This document shows positions 54,822-63,235 of a stretch of 64,000 bases of DNA, piece by piece. This stretch comes from an uncultured Parabacteroides sp. (GTDB lineage Bacteria > Bacteroidota > Bacteroidia > Bacteroidales > Tannerellaceae), in the NCBI GenBank assembly GCA_949295065.1, contig CASFJQ010000006.1, positions 20,543 through 84,542 on the forward strand. Direction: 5' to 3'. The notes beneath the pieces are model-generated. The model was not told the origin of the DNA. It saw only the letters and a list, made by a program, of their open reading frames with translations, and did not search any database. A program made the position numbers and the translations under genes. The first letter of the stretch is position 1. Each line of letters starts with the position of its first letter.

Positions 54822-55283
54822 TTATTCAACATCGGAAAGTAATTTTGCAAGAAATTCGTCCAATTCTGCATCCAAATCTTTAAGCAGCGGGTCGTCCAAA
54901 AGAAGTGTGTCGTCGTCAATAAACAAAAGTTCCTCAAGCACAAGAAAATCTTCATTTGTAAGACTTACAGAGAAAGGCTTAATAAAGTTCAGACTGTCAA
55001 AAATATTTTTCGTTGCAAGAATAGAAAATACCGCCCGCAAAATAGGTGTGACTTTCTTCTGGAAATCCTCTTCTCCGTCCGGACTGTTCACCCAGTCAAA
55101 TATGATTGTTTTTTCCAAAAGGCGTTCCTCATCATCAAAAAGCAGAACTTCACCGCTTTCTGAATCCACCTGAACAAACAAATCACTGAACATTTTCTGT
55201 TCTTTTCCGTTTGTTATCTTATTCAGAGCCGAAGTAAAGAACGACTCTAATACAGGCTGTACATTTGCTTTATTCTCACTCAT
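54822..55283 (-). CDS. Conserved acidic protein of unknown function
   Basis: 153 residues, no signal or membrane segment. It opens MSENKANVQPVLESFFTSAL, has a mixed alpha/beta middle (KMFSDLFVQVDSESGEVLLFDDEERLLEKTIIFDWV) and a highly acidic, leucine-rich tail (DDDTLLLDDPLLKDLDAELDEFL). I recognise no family; similar acidic proteins occur across Bacteroidales. It has a clear -7 box at 55307-55314. It lies upstream of tRNA-Thr on the same strand and may be transcribed with it. Confidence 0.78.
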   Translation of the reverse strand: MSENKANVQPVLESFFTSALNKITNGKEQKMFSDLFVQVDSESGEVLLFDDEERLLEKTIIFDWVNSPDGEEDFQKKVTPILRAVFSILATKNIFDSLNFIKPFSVSLTNEDFLVLEELLFIDDDTLLLDDPLLKDLDAELDEFLAKLLSDVE

Positions 55284-55306
55284 ATTTATTATGCTTTAAT
55301 CAATGT

Positions 55307-55314
55307 CAAAAGTA
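55307..55314 (-). promoter_or_regulatory. -7 box of the acidic-protein gene
   Basis: Minus-strand TACTTTTG, 24 nt before the ATG. Confidence 0.5.
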
Positions 55315-55331
55315 ATAAAAAAACATACAAA

Positions 55332-56378
55332 TTATTCACCTATTTGAATATTTAGTTTCTTGTCAGCCAAAATACGTTCCTCAAGAACCTTGACATATGC
55401 TTTCAGAAGCACTGTGTTTTCTCCTTCATCTCCTTCTGACTCTGCAAAAAACGAAGCGGATTTCTTTGCCCAGGCAAGCGCGTCATCAAAGCGGCTCTGC
55501 ATTTCGCAAGCCAGTGCAATGTTTGAACAAGCCTTTGCTTTTGCGGATTTATTTGAAGTGGATTTTTCTATAAGCTGCCATTTCTCTTCTGCCAAATCCC
55601 ATTTTCCGGCAGATGCAAATGCCGAAGCTTCTTTCCATCTCGCTCCTGTGTTGTGATAATACCAGCGTCCGCTTTCCGACCAGTGAGGGATGAAATGCTC
55701 TGACATTGTCGAAGCAATATAAGATGCAGCTACACGCAAAGCCTGGTCTGGAAGTGGCAGTAAATTATTCAACATCCGCACATCCGGAGCATATTCTTCC
55801 CACATAACGGAATCCTGCAACACAACGGAAGCCATCGGCCTTTCCTTCTCCGGCAGATACGTGCGCAACACTCCTGTCATATTAACCTTCACAGTCCCGT
55901 GCTCCATTCCAATCCTCAAATCAGTTTCTATATTCTTTTCCATGACGAAAAGAATCTTTTCCAAGGATATTATGGCATCGGTTCCATTCTGCTCGCAAAG
56001 CTGTTTTACTTCCGAAGGCAACAGTTTCCTTTCCCTCAAATATATGCTGTCGAGTCGGTAAGGCTCATCAAGCAATCTCACATCTTTGAAATAAGAAGCA
56101 TTTGCAATTGTTGTTCCCAGTGAACGGCAAAACTCTATCAATGCGCTGTCGGCTTCAGCACGGCAAGTGTCTTGCGATTTCCCGTGCAGCATGTAAGTGT
56201 AGCCAACGTCGGCAGGTTGCGCTACGGCATTATTCACCATCAACACAGTCTCAACTCCTCTGGGATAAGTTATATCTGCAGGATTGTATGTCTCGACATT
56301 AAACTGGCGCATCGAGCTGCAAGCCGAACAGACTGCTCCCAGAAGCAAAAAACAAATACTTCTTATTTCCATATTCAC
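55332..56378 (-). CDS. DUF6340-like lipoprotein with C-terminal helical repeats
   Basis: 348 residues. Leader MNMEIRSICFLLLGAVCSACSS gives a lipobox (CSAC), with the alternative ATG two codons on. The N-terminal half (GVETVLMVNNAVAQPADVGYTYMLHGKSQ and GTDAIISLEKILFVMEKNIET) is an alpha/beta module. The C-terminal part, about residues 250-340, has TPR-like helices (WDLAEEKWQLIEKSTSNKSAKAKACSNIALACEMQSRFDDALAWAKKSA; key part KAKACSNIALACEM). I associate this layout with DUF6340 lipoproteins of Bacteroides, a recognition-level call. It overlaps nothing but begins 4 nt after the isomerase-like gene, so they form an operon. Confidence 0.8.
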   Translation of the reverse strand: MNMEIRSICFLLLGAVCSACSSMRQFNVETYNPADITYPRGVETVLMVNNAVAQPADVGYTYMLHGKSQDTCRAEADSALIEFCRSLGTTIANASYFKDVRLLDEPYRLDSIYLRERKLLPSEVKQLCEQNGTDAIISLEKILFVMEKNIETDLRIGMEHGTVKVNMTGVLRTYLPEKERPMASVVLQDSVMWEEYAPDVRMLNNLLPLPDQALRVAASYIASTMSEHFIPHWSESGRWYYHNTGARWKEASAFASAGKWDLAEEKWQLIEKSTSNKSAKAKACSNIALACEMQSRFDDALAWAKKSASFFAESEGDEGENTVLLKAYVKVLEERILADKKLNIQIGE

Positions 56379-56382
56379 AATA

Positions 56383-57234
56383 TTATATTATATCGCAGAC
56401 CGCCTTGAAATATCCGATTGACTCAGCTATTCCGAGGAACGGGTCTTTCATATCCTTTTCATATTCCAGGCTGCAAACTCCTGTATAGTTCACTTCGCGC
56501 ATGACTTTGATAAGAGCCGGGAAATCTATTTTTCCACGACCTATCTCGATTCCTTTTCCTGCTTTCGAAGCATCGGTAACATCTTTGATGTGCACGTCGA
56601 AAACACGTGTGTGATATTTCCTGAAATCGGCAACAGGGTCGCATCCGTTTCGCAAATCATGACCGACATCCAGGCACATTCCGATGCGCGGGTCCAAATC
56701 CTTGGTGTGTTCCCAAACGTCTGTCGCATCCGGATATGTCTCTATGTCCGGTCCGTGAAGGTGAATGGCATAATTGAAATCATATTCTTTCACCTTTTTA
56801 TCCACATAAGGCAATAAATCATAGTTCGGCACACCCACAATTGTCTTTACACCAACTCTTTTCGCATATTCGAAAGCGCGGTCTATTTCTGCTTCGGACT
56901 TCATGTATATCGGACCGACAGCATAACCCGTAACGTCGTATGACGCACATTTTTCATGAAAAGCCTTAATCTGCTCGTCAGAGCTGTCTAATGGCAGATG
57001 GAAATCCTTTATACATAAATAATGTATATCCAGACGCTTCAATGTTTTTAGCGTCGTTTCCAAATCGAAATTGACAAATGTAAAACCTGCCATTCCCAAT
57101 TTGAAAGGATTCACTGCCTTGGGCTTCTTTGCCACAGCAGGATCGGCTTCCGTTGCTTTGGAGATTTGCAATCCACCAATTGCCAATGCTCCCAGCAGAC
57201 TTTGTTTAAAAAAAGTTCTTCTTGATTTTTCCAT
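56383..57234 (-). CDS. Sugar phosphate isomerase/epimerase-family protein, predicted Tat-exported
   Basis: 283 residues. N-terminus MEKSRRTFFKQSLLGALAIGG has the twin-Arg motif. The AP-endonuclease-2/xylose-isomerase-like TIM barrel is visible: KLGMAGFTFVNFDLETTLKTLKRLDIHYLCIKDFHLPLD, VGVKTIVGVPNYDLLP, IHLHGPDIETYP, IGMCLDVGHDLRNGCDP, VFDVHIKDVTDAS and YTGVCSLEYEKDMKDPFLGI. Metal ligands (Glu, Asp, His, Glu) are plausible at these strands. The substrate is unknown. Many Bacteroides copies are linked to Gfo/Idh oxidoreductases; here the partner is a lipoprotein gene. Confidence 0.88.
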   Translation of the reverse strand: MEKSRRTFFKQSLLGALAIGGLQISKATEADPAVAKKPKAVNPFKLGMAGFTFVNFDLETTLKTLKRLDIHYLCIKDFHLPLDSSDEQIKAFHEKCASYDVTGYAVGPIYMKSEAEIDRAFEYAKRVGVKTIVGVPNYDLLPYVDKKVKEYDFNYAIHLHGPDIETYPDATDVWEHTKDLDPRIGMCLDVGHDLRNGCDPVADFRKYHTRVFDVHIKDVTDASKAGKGIEIGRGKIDFPALIKVMREVNYTGVCSLEYEKDMKDPFLGIAESIGYFKAVCDII

Positions 57235-57263
57235 TGCACTTAGATTTTATATTTACTGCATCC

Positions 57264-57271
57264 CAAAGATA
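57264..57271 (-). promoter_or_regulatory. -7 box of the isomerase/lipoprotein operon
   Basis: Minus-strand TATCTTTG, 30 nt before the ATG. Confidence 0.5.
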
Positions 57272-57329
57272 ACAATTTATGAATACAGATTTATAATATA
57301 CTTCAATTTTCACAAATTGCCCAACTTGA

Positions 57330-57392
57330 AAGTTGACAAGGGCAAATACCTGTTACTTCGCTTTCGATTATCTGATTAACCCTTGTCAACTT
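57330..57392 (-). terminator. GTTGACAAGG inverted pair after argS
   Basis: AAGTTGACAAGGG and CCCTTGTCAACTT form a perfect 13-bp stem with a 37-nt loop, 18 nt after the argS stop. Another repeat-derived terminator candidate. Confidence 0.65.
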
Positions 57393-57410
57393 GTCTCCTT
57401 GTTTATGAAT

Positions 57411-59204
57411 TTACATTCTTTCCGGAACTTCAATTCCAAGCAATCCCATTGCTTCCTTCACTATCTTAGCCACATTAGCCGACAGAACAAGGCGGAACAT
57501 CTTCATATCTTCGTTCTCTTCACGAAGGATTGAGAAATCGTGATAGAACTGGTTGTATTCTTTCACCAAATCATAAGCATAGTTTGCTATGCATGCAGGG
57601 CTATATGTATCGCCAGCCTCTTTAACCACAGAAGCAAAGTTTGCTATCATCTGAATCAAACCTTCTTCTTTTTCAGAGATTGTGATATTGCCGTTCAAAG
57701 ATTCCGGCAAAACGATACCCTGTTCTGCAGCCTTACGAAGCACAGACTTGATACGTGCATAAGTATATTGGATGAAAGGACCGGTGTTTCCGTTGAAATC
57801 GATAGATTCTTTCGGGTTGAAAGTCATATTCTTGCGTGGGTCAACTTTCAGGATGAAATATTTCAACGCTCCCAAACCTGCGATGCGTGCGATATTTTCA
57901 GCCTCTTCAGCAGACAAATCATTAAGTTTGCCTGATTCCTGAGAAATTTCGCGTGCAGTATTTATCATTTCTTCCATCAAATCATCGGCATCAACAACTG
58001 TACCTTCGCGGCTCTTCATCTTACCTTCAGGAAGTTCCACCATACCGTAAGAGAAATGAACCAAACCTTTTCCAAACTCGAAGCCAAGTCTGTCAAGCAG
58101 GATTGAAAGAACCTGGAAGTGATAATTCTGCTCGTTACCTACAACATATATCATCTTGTTGATAGGATAATCATCGAAACGCAGTTTTGCTGTACCGATA
58201 TCTTGAGTCATGTAAACAGAAGTACCGTCGGCACGAAGCAGCAACTTTTCGTCAAGTCCGTCGCCTGTAAGGTCAGCCCACACTGAACCGTCTTCGCGGC
58301 GATAGAAAATACCTTTGTCAAGACCTTCAAGCACTTTGTCGCGTCCTTCCAGATAAGTTTCAGATTCATAATAAATTTTGTCGAAACCAACGCCCATCAT
58401 CTTGTAAGTTTCGTCGAATCCGGCATAAACCCAACTGTTCATCATTTTCCAAAGAGAGCGGATTTCCTCGTCGCCGGCTTCCCATTTGCGAAGCATTTCT
58501 CTTGCTTCCTGCATCAATGGTGAAGCAGCTTCAGCTTCTTCCTTAGTCATGCCTTTAGCTTCAAGGGCAGCAGTCTCTTCTTTCAGTTTGTTGCTGAACA
58601 GCACATAGAAGTCACCGATAAGATGGTCACCCTTCTTTCCTGTTGATTCAGGAGTTGCTCCGTTACCCCATTTCTTCCATGCAAGCATAGATTTGCAGAT
58701 ATGGATACCACGGTCGTTGACGATGTTAGTCTTCACCACCTTGTTTCCGTTTGCCGCCATTATAAGAGACAAGCTGTAACCCAAAAGATTGTTACGCACA
58801 TGTCCCAGGTGAAGCGGTTTGTTAGTGTTCGGTGATGAATATTCAATCATCACAAGAGGAGAATTTTCGTTGGCATTCACAATGCCATAGTGCTCCTGAG
58901 AGTTGATGTCGTTCAAAAGCTCAATCCAGCAACCGCAGGCAACCGTAAGGTTCAGGAATCCTTTGATTACATTGAATTCGGCAACAGCCGGTTCGTTTTT
59001 CACCAGATATTCGCCGATTTCCTGAGCTGTCTGCTCCGGAGATTTTTTCGACATTCTCAAGAATGGGAACACAACCAGAGTGAGATGTCCCTTGAATTCT
59101 TTCTTAGTCTTTTGCAACTGAACCTGTGCTTCGTTCACTTCCGCACCATACAGTTCCTTTATAGCCGTAATTACGGAGTTGGATATTTGCTTTTCAATAA
59201 TCAT
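57411..59204 (-). CDS. argS: Arginyl-tRNA synthetase
   Basis: 597 residues, class I. HIGH motif appears as SPNTNKPLHLGHVRNNLLG. The KMSKS region is degenerate, MVELPEGKMKSREGTVVDADDL, as usual in this enzyme. The N-terminal Arg-tRNA D-loop-binding domain (VNEAQVQLQKTKKEFKGHLTLVVFPFL) and the C-terminal anticodon domain (GPFIQYTYARIKSVLRKA, YEFCHDL-like YAYDLVKEYNQFYHDFSIL) are both present. It charges tRNA-Arg. The 5' leader holds AGTTTTTG and ACACAGAG octamers, and the start lies right next to ACTCAAAATAT. Confidence 0.97.
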   Translation of the reverse strand: MIIEKQISNSVITAIKELYGAEVNEAQVQLQKTKKEFKGHLTLVVFPFLRMSKKSPEQTAQEIGEYLVKNEPAVAEFNVIKGFLNLTVACGCWIELLNDINSQEHYGIVNANENSPLVMIEYSSPNTNKPLHLGHVRNNLLGYSLSLIMAANGNKVVKTNIVNDRGIHICKSMLAWKKWGNGATPESTGKKGDHLIGDFYVLFSNKLKEETAALEAKGMTKEEAEAASPLMQEAREMLRKWEAGDEEIRSLWKMMNSWVYAGFDETYKMMGVGFDKIYYESETYLEGRDKVLEGLDKGIFYRREDGSVWADLTGDGLDEKLLLRADGTSVYMTQDIGTAKLRFDDYPINKMIYVVGNEQNYHFQVLSILLDRLGFEFGKGLVHFSYGMVELPEGKMKSREGTVVDADDLMEEMINTAREISQESGKLNDLSAEEAENIARIAGLGALKYFILKVDPRKNMTFNPKESIDFNGNTGPFIQYTYARIKSVLRKAAEQGIVLPESLNGNITISEKEEGLIQMIANFASVVKEAGDTYSPACIANYAYDLVKEYNQFYHDFSILREENEDMKMFRLVLSANVAKIVKEAMGLLGIEVPERM

Positions 59205-59285
59205 ATATTTTGAGTTTTTGAGTTTTTGAGTTAATAAGTTTTTTAGTTTGTTGAAAAAACTCTGTGTCTTTGTGTCTCTGTGTTT
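59205..59285 (-). repeat. AGTTTTTG and ACACAGAG octamers in the argS leader
   Basis: Plus strand reads TTTTGAGTTTTTGAGTTTTTGAGTT at the ATG (three AGTTTTTG units), then AGTTTTTT, AGTTTGTTG, and CTCTGTGTCTTTGTGTCTCTGTGTT. As coding-strand RNA this is ACACAGAG units followed by AAAAACTC units just before the start codon. It sits between the promoter at 59293-59300 and the ATG. Confidence 0.75.
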
Positions 59286-59292
59286 TCCCCTG

Positions 59293-59300
59293 CAAAGTTA
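59293..59300 (-). promoter_or_regulatory. -7 box of argS
   Basis: Minus-strand TAACTTTG, full TAnnTTTG match, 89 nt before the ATG. Confidence 0.55.
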
Positions 59301-59346
59301 CGTTTTTATCTCAACATATTCAATAGCAGAGCTTCGCCGGAAAAAT

Positions 59347-59379
59347 AAAGGCGCAGGGATAATAATTCCCTACGCCTTT
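59347..59379 (-). terminator. Terminator of the HU gene
   Basis: AAAGGCG, then AGGGA with TCCCT inside, then CGCCTTT, forming a compact hairpin about 32 nt after the HU stop. Confidence 0.8.
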
Positions 59380-59411
59380 GATATAGAACATTTTTAAAAC
59401 TATTAGCCTGA

Positions 59412-59684
59412 TTAGTTGACTTTTTCGTTAAGTTCGCTTCCCGGTTTGAATTTCACAACTTTGCGAGCCGGAATTTCAATAGTTTCTTTTGTTTTAGGAT
59501 TGATACCTTTGCGAGCTGCTTTCTCAGATACGGAGAAAGTACCAAAACCTAGAAGCGCGATTTTTCCGCCTTCTTTCATTTCGTTAGATACTGTTTCAAC
59601 AAAAGCATCAATAGCTTTTTTTGCATCAGCTTTGCTCAAGCCTGCTTTTTCAGCAACGGCGTTGATGAAATCTGTCTTGTTCAT
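59412..59684 (-). CDS. hup: HU-family DNA-binding protein
   Basis: 90 residues, complete. NKTDFINAVAEKAGLSKADAKKAIDAFVETV is the helical dimerisation body, IALLGFGTFSVSEKAARKGINPKTKETIEI the saddle with the DNA-contact arm (RKGINPKTKETI), and KVVKFKPGSELNEKVN the end. It bends and packs DNA. The strong promoter (TTTG, 19 bp, TACTTTTG) and biased codons fit a highly expressed gene. The 5' leader carries strict AGTTnnnn octamers. Confidence 0.97.
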   Translation of the reverse strand: MNKTDFINAVAEKAGLSKADAKKAIDAFVETVSNEMKEGGKIALLGFGTFSVSEKAARKGINPKTKETIEIPARKVVKFKPGSELNEKVN

Positions 59685-59696
59685 AGAAAAATTATT

Positions 59697-59780
59697 TTAA
59701 GTTTTTGAGTTGACAAGTTGACAAGTTGACGAGTTAACAAGGAATTTTCAATTCTCAATTTTCAATTTTCAATTAAAAAA
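59697..59780 (-). repeat. Octamers in the HU leader
   Basis: Plus strand reads AAGTTTTTG, AGTTGACA, AGTTGACA, AGTTGACG, AGTTAACA, AGGAAT in exact 8-nt register, then four TTTTCAATTCTCAATTTTCAA-like 7-nt units (TTCTCAA, TTTTCAA, TTTTCAA). It lies between promoter and start codon. Confidence 0.75.
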
Positions 59781-59812
59781 AAACTCCTTTCCTCCTCAAT
59801 CTATCTCCTGCC

Positions 59813-59843
59813 CAAAAGTACTTTTTATTTGCTTGTAAACAAA
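59813..59843 (-). promoter_or_regulatory. Promoter of the HU gene
   Basis: Minus-strand TTTG (59843-59840), 19-bp spacer, TACTTTTG (59820-59813). Confidence 0.7.
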
Positions 59844-59935
59844 AGAAATAGAGTCTTTTTTTGTCCGAAGTTGTTTTTTTCTCCATTTTTTATGTTTTTG
59901 AGTCTTTTATCGTTACTGCTTGGCGTATAAAACGT

Positions 59936-59966
59936 CTTGCAACTTCCACTTTTTTATATACCTTTG
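59936..59966 (+). promoter_or_regulatory. Promoter of the rhomboid/EEP operon
   Basis: CTTG (59936-59939), 19-bp spacer, TACCTTTG (59959-59966), 58 nt before the first ATG. Confidence 0.65.
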
Positions 59967-60023
59967 TCTGAATAAGAGAAAGAATTGAAAGTTTGAAAAA
60001 CAGAAAAATCGTTTTATAGAATT

Positions 60024-60740
60024 ATGATGAATCAGAATGGCGGAGGATTTTTGGATCAAATCCCGGTTGTAACAAAAAATCTTATAATTATAAATTCCCT
60101 TTTTTGGGTGGCAAGCCTTGCCCTTCCTCGTGTGGGAATCGACCTCACAGCCCTTTTAGGCCTTCACTTTCCTTTGGCTCCGGATTTCAATATCATACAG
60201 CTTGTATCATATATGTTTATGCATGCCGGATTCTCGCATATATTCTTCAACATGTTTGCAGTTTATATGTTCGGCCGTGTTCTTGAGAATGTGTGGGGAC
60301 CGAAACGTTTCCTTATATTTTATATGGTAACGGGCATTGGTGCCGGAATAATCCAGGAACTTACATGGCTTTACGATTTCCGTGATGTGATATCCGCACC
60401 TCAGGAAATGATAAACATCGGCGGAGGCAGAATACTCACAAAGCCGGAATTCTATGACCTCTTTGTCACAGTCGGAGCTTCCGGAGCAGTGTTCGGCATA
60501 TTGCTTGCGTTCGGTATGCTTTTCCCAAACGTACCATTATATCTTATGTTTATACCGATACCTATTAAGGCAAAATATTTTGTGATATTCTACGGTCTTG
60601 CCGAACTGACTATGGGCGTGGCAAATTTCAGCGGCGACAGTGTTGCCCATTTCGCGCACCTCGGAGGTATGCTTTTCGGATACGTACTTATAAAATATTG
60701 GAAAAACAAGGATTTCAAAAATGGAAGATATTTTTACTAA
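60024..60740 (+). CDS. Rhomboid family intramembrane serine protease (first of two)
   Basis: 238 residues, six membrane helices. FMHAGFSHIFFNMFAVYMFGRVLE is the loop/helix 2 with the conserved His and Asn. The catalytic Ser is Ser153 in VGASGAVFG, and the His in FSGDSVAHFAHLGGMLFGYVL. Both dyad residues are present, so the enzyme is likely active. It cleaves membrane-embedded substrates. It overlaps the next rhomboid gene by 20 nt, and an EEP-family hydrolase follows, an arrangement conserved in Bacteroidales. Confidence 0.94.
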   Translation: MMNQNGGGFLDQIPVVTKNLIIINSLFWVASLALPRVGIDLTALLGLHFPLAPDFNIIQLVSYMFMHAGFSHIFFNMFAVYMFGRVLENVWGPKRFLIFYMVTGIGAGIIQELTWLYDFRDVISAPQEMINIGGGRILTKPEFYDLFVTVGASGAVFGILLAFGMLFPNVPLYLMFIPIPIKAKYFVIFYGLAELTMGVANFSGDSVAHFAHLGGMLFGYVLIKYWKNKDFKNGRYFY

Positions 60741-61602
60741 CATACGCAACACATTCCGTCAGGGCTCCATTCTCACCCGCCTGATATGGCTGAATGTTGC
60801 CGTGTTTCTGCTGATACGGGTGATAGGAATATTCTGCACCCTGTTCAACACCAATATAGATTTCATCCTGCAGTATCTGGAGTTTCCGGCATCGCCGGCA
60901 GTCTTCATAACACGTCCGTGGACAATATTCACATATATGTTCATACATTATGATGTGTTGCACATCCTGTTCAATATGCTTTGGCTCTATTGGTTCGGCA
61001 AAATGTTTCTGGACTATATGAACGAGCGTCAGCTGCTGGGAGTATATCTTTTCGGAGGAATTGCCGGAGCCTTGCTCTTCATGGTGGCATACAATGTTTT
61101 TCCATATTTCCGCAATGTGGTAGATTTCAGCTCGCTGCTCGGAGCTTCAGCATCGGTCATGGCAATAGTATTTTCGATAGCCCTGATATGGAAAAACGGA
61201 TTTGTGGACCTTCTTTTTATCGGCCGTGTCCGTCTGCTCTATCTGGCTTTGTTTTCGCTGTTTCTCGATATGCTTTCCGTAACTTCACAGAATGCCGGCG
61301 GGCATTGGGCGCATATCGGAGGCGCATTGTTCGGAGTGCTGTTTGCCCTTAGTTACAACAATTCGGGCCGTGACCTTACGCGTCCGTTGAACAAAATGCT
61401 CGACGTGCTCGTAAACATAGGCAAACGCCGCCGCCCGCGAATGCATGTTTCCTACAAGCGGGAATCGGACTACGAATACAACGCACGCAAAAACAGCGAA
61501 CAGGCAGATTTGGACGCAATACTCGACAAACTGAAACGCTCCGGATATCAAAGTCTTTCGTCCGACGAGAAAAAACAGCTGTTCGACGCAAGTAAAAAAT
61601 AA
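60721..61602 (+). CDS. Rhomboid family protein with altered GxSG motif and C-terminal tail (second of two)
   Basis: 293 residues. MFIHYDVLHILFNMLWLYWFGKMF mirrors the first rhomboid. The motif is LLGASASVMAI, so the nucleophile Ser143 is kept but the usual last Gly is Ala. His198 in GGHWAHIGGALFG is kept. After about residue 225 comes a soluble tail (RPRMHVSYKRESDYEYNARKNSEQADLDAILDKLKRSGYQSLSSDEKKQLFDASKK, key part DLDAILDKLKRSGYQSL), a DUF6576-like segment. It is translationally coupled to its neighbour by overlap. Either an active protease with a widened oxyanion site or a regulatory paralogue. Confidence 0.9.
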   Translation: MEDIFTNIRNTFRQGSILTRLIWLNVAVFLLIRVIGIFCTLFNTNIDFILQYLEFPASPAVFITRPWTIFTYMFIHYDVLHILFNMLWLYWFGKMFLDYMNERQLLGVYLFGGIAGALLFMVAYNVFPYFRNVVDFSSLLGASASVMAIVFSIALIWKNGFVDLLFIGRVRLLYLALFSLFLDMLSVTSQNAGGHWAHIGGALFGVLFALSYNNSGRDLTRPLNKMLDVLVNIGKRRRPRMHVSYKRESDYEYNARKNSEQADLDAILDKLKRSGYQSLSSDEKKQLFDASKK

Positions 61603-61622
61603 ATTGAGGAGGATAGATAATT

Positions 61623-62714
61623 ATGAAGTTCCTTAGGTGGTTGCTACATTCATTCGTGCTGACGGCAAACGTGATTTGCGCTTTGCTTTTTGTTGCCTCG
61701 GCATACTCGGATTGTGTGTCGCCGGCAAAGTTTCTGCCGTTCGCCTATATGGGACTTCTTTTTCCGTTTTTTGCCCTCGCCACCCTGTGCTTTATGTTTT
61801 ATTGGCTGTTTTTCGGTAAGAAAAAATACATACTGGTCAGCCTCTCGGCACTGATTCTTTGCTGGCATGCAGTTTCAAACTATTTGCCGCTTAATGCGCC
61901 CCAAAAAGATATCCCCAAGGAAAACACAATAAAAGTGTTGAGCTATAATATAATGAGTTTCGCATACAAAAAGCATACTTCAGAAGAGGCAAATCCCATT
62001 ATATCATATCTGGCAAATTCCGGAGCTGATATTATCTGCCTTCAGGAATATGTGGAGTTCACCCAGCGCGATTATCCTTCACGTTCAAAAATATTCAAGG
62101 CACTTAAAGCCTATCCCTACCGTTCGATATTCAAAAGCGGTGAAAAAACGGGAATTGCCGTTTTCTCGAAATATCCTATTTCCAAGAGCCGTCAGATTTC
62201 ATATAAAAGCAACACCAACCGTTCATCCATTCACCAGGTGAACGTGAAAGGCAAGAAAATTACCCTCATAAACAATCATCTCGAATCGTTCAAGCTCACC
62301 ACCGAGGACCGTTCAAGATATAAGGACTTTATGAAATCGATGGATTCCAAACATTTCAACGACCTGAAGGGAACAATCCTTCAGAAGCTCGGCCCCGCAT
62401 TTGTAATCCGTTCACGCCAGGCAGAAAAAATCGCTAAGGAAATTGAAAATGCACAAACCGACTATGTCGTTGTTTGTGGAGATTTCAACGACACTCCTGT
62501 GTCTTACACTCACCGCACAATCCTTGGTAATCTGAAAGATTCATTTGTGGAATCGGGCAGGGGATTGGGCATTTCTTACAACGAAAATATGTTCTGGTTC
62601 CGCATCGACAATATATTTCATTCCCCTAATATGAAATCATATAATTGCACTGTTGAAAAAATAAAATATTCCGACCATTATCCTATTTGGACTTATTTGG
62701 AGTTTGTGGAATAG
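61623..62714 (+). CDS. Membrane-anchored endonuclease/exonuclease/phosphatase (EEP) family protein
   Basis: 363 residues. Three N-terminal membrane helices (LHSFVLTANVICALLFVASAYS, FLPFAYMGLLFPFFALATLCF, YILVSLSALILCWHAVSNYL) precede a periplasm-facing EEP domain. Motifs: IKVLSYNIMSF, ADIICLQEYVEF (metal Glu), GIAVFSKYPI, INNHLESF, VVCGDFNDTPVS (the GDFND motif) and IKYSDHYPIW (the catalytic SDHYP). Members hydrolyse phosphodiesters in nucleic acids or phosphates in lipids and inositides. Substrate unknown. It follows the rhomboids by 20 nt in one operon. Confidence 0.92.
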   Translation: MKFLRWLLHSFVLTANVICALLFVASAYSDCVSPAKFLPFAYMGLLFPFFALATLCFMFYWLFFGKKKYILVSLSALILCWHAVSNYLPLNAPQKDIPKENTIKVLSYNIMSFAYKKHTSEEANPIISYLANSGADIICLQEYVEFTQRDYPSRSKIFKALKAYPYRSIFKSGEKTGIAVFSKYPISKSRQISYKSNTNRSSIHQVNVKGKKITLINNHLESFKLTTEDRSRYKDFMKSMDSKHFNDLKGTILQKLGPAFVIRSRQAEKIAKEIENAQTDYVVVCGDFNDTPVSYTHRTILGNLKDSFVESGRGLGISYNENMFWFRIDNIFHSPNMKSYNCTVEKIKYSDHYPIWTYLEFVE

Positions 62715-62764
62715 GATGAAAGCCTTGATGACTAATCCGTCGGAAAGGATTTATTCTATAGTTA

Positions 62765-63187
62765 TTAATTCTTTCTTAAAACCATCTTCCTGTTCCCGCC
62801 ACCCCTTTTCAAAGACAAATGCAAGAAACGTTTCTTCTTATAAACAATAGCCTGGTCAAACTCCAAACCTGAGTCAAGAAGAACTTGAAGCAAAAATTCA
62901 GGACCATCCGTACAATAACAGTCCGCAGCTTCACCTTTAGTGTGCTGGCTCGTCGGAACACCACCAACAAGGCGGTTAAGTTCTTCGCAACGATAACCAC
63001 TTGTGACATGAATTGGCTTCCCAAGCATATCACGTAAAGGTTGCAAAAGATTTTTACAAAGATTTTTGAGGTTTTCCAAACTTTTTTCATCAGGAGTATT
63101 ATCTATTGCGTTTTCAATAGCGGTCTGAGAATGAGTAAGTTCGGATAGATTGAAATTTGGTGATAATTGAATTGTGTTGTATAACAT
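62765..63187 (-). CDS. D-Ala-D-Ala carboxypeptidase-like M15 family peptidase (endolysin-type)
   Basis: 140 residues, Peptidase_M15_3-like. Start MLYNTIQLSPNFNLSELTHSQTA, then PIHVTSGYRCEELNRLVGG, TSQHTKGEAADCY (the H and D zinc ligands), and FDQAIVYKKKRFLHLSLKRGG (the last His). It is a compact peptidoglycan peptidase of the kind found in phage and phage-like lysis loci, with no signal peptide. Upstream on the same strand are a holin-like protein and a DUF4248 end, so a lysis-like or phage-derived module is likely. Confidence 0.9.
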   Translation of the reverse strand: MLYNTIQLSPNFNLSELTHSQTAIENAIDNTPDEKSLENLKNLCKNLLQPLRDMLGKPIHVTSGYRCEELNRLVGGVPTSQHTKGEAADCYCTDGPEFLLQVLLDSGLEFDQAIVYKKKRFLHLSLKRGGGNRKMVLRKN

Positions 63188-63197
63188 ATAAAATAAA

Positions 63198-63228
63198 TTT
63201 GGATAGAATGATATAAAAGCTATATTTG
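63198..63228 (+). promoter_or_regulatory. Promoter of a candidate small RNA
   Basis: TTTG (63198-63201), 19-bp spacer, TATATTTG (63221-63228), ideal. No protein gene follows on this strand; a terminator does. Confidence 0.7.
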
Positions 63229-63235
63229 TATTGTT

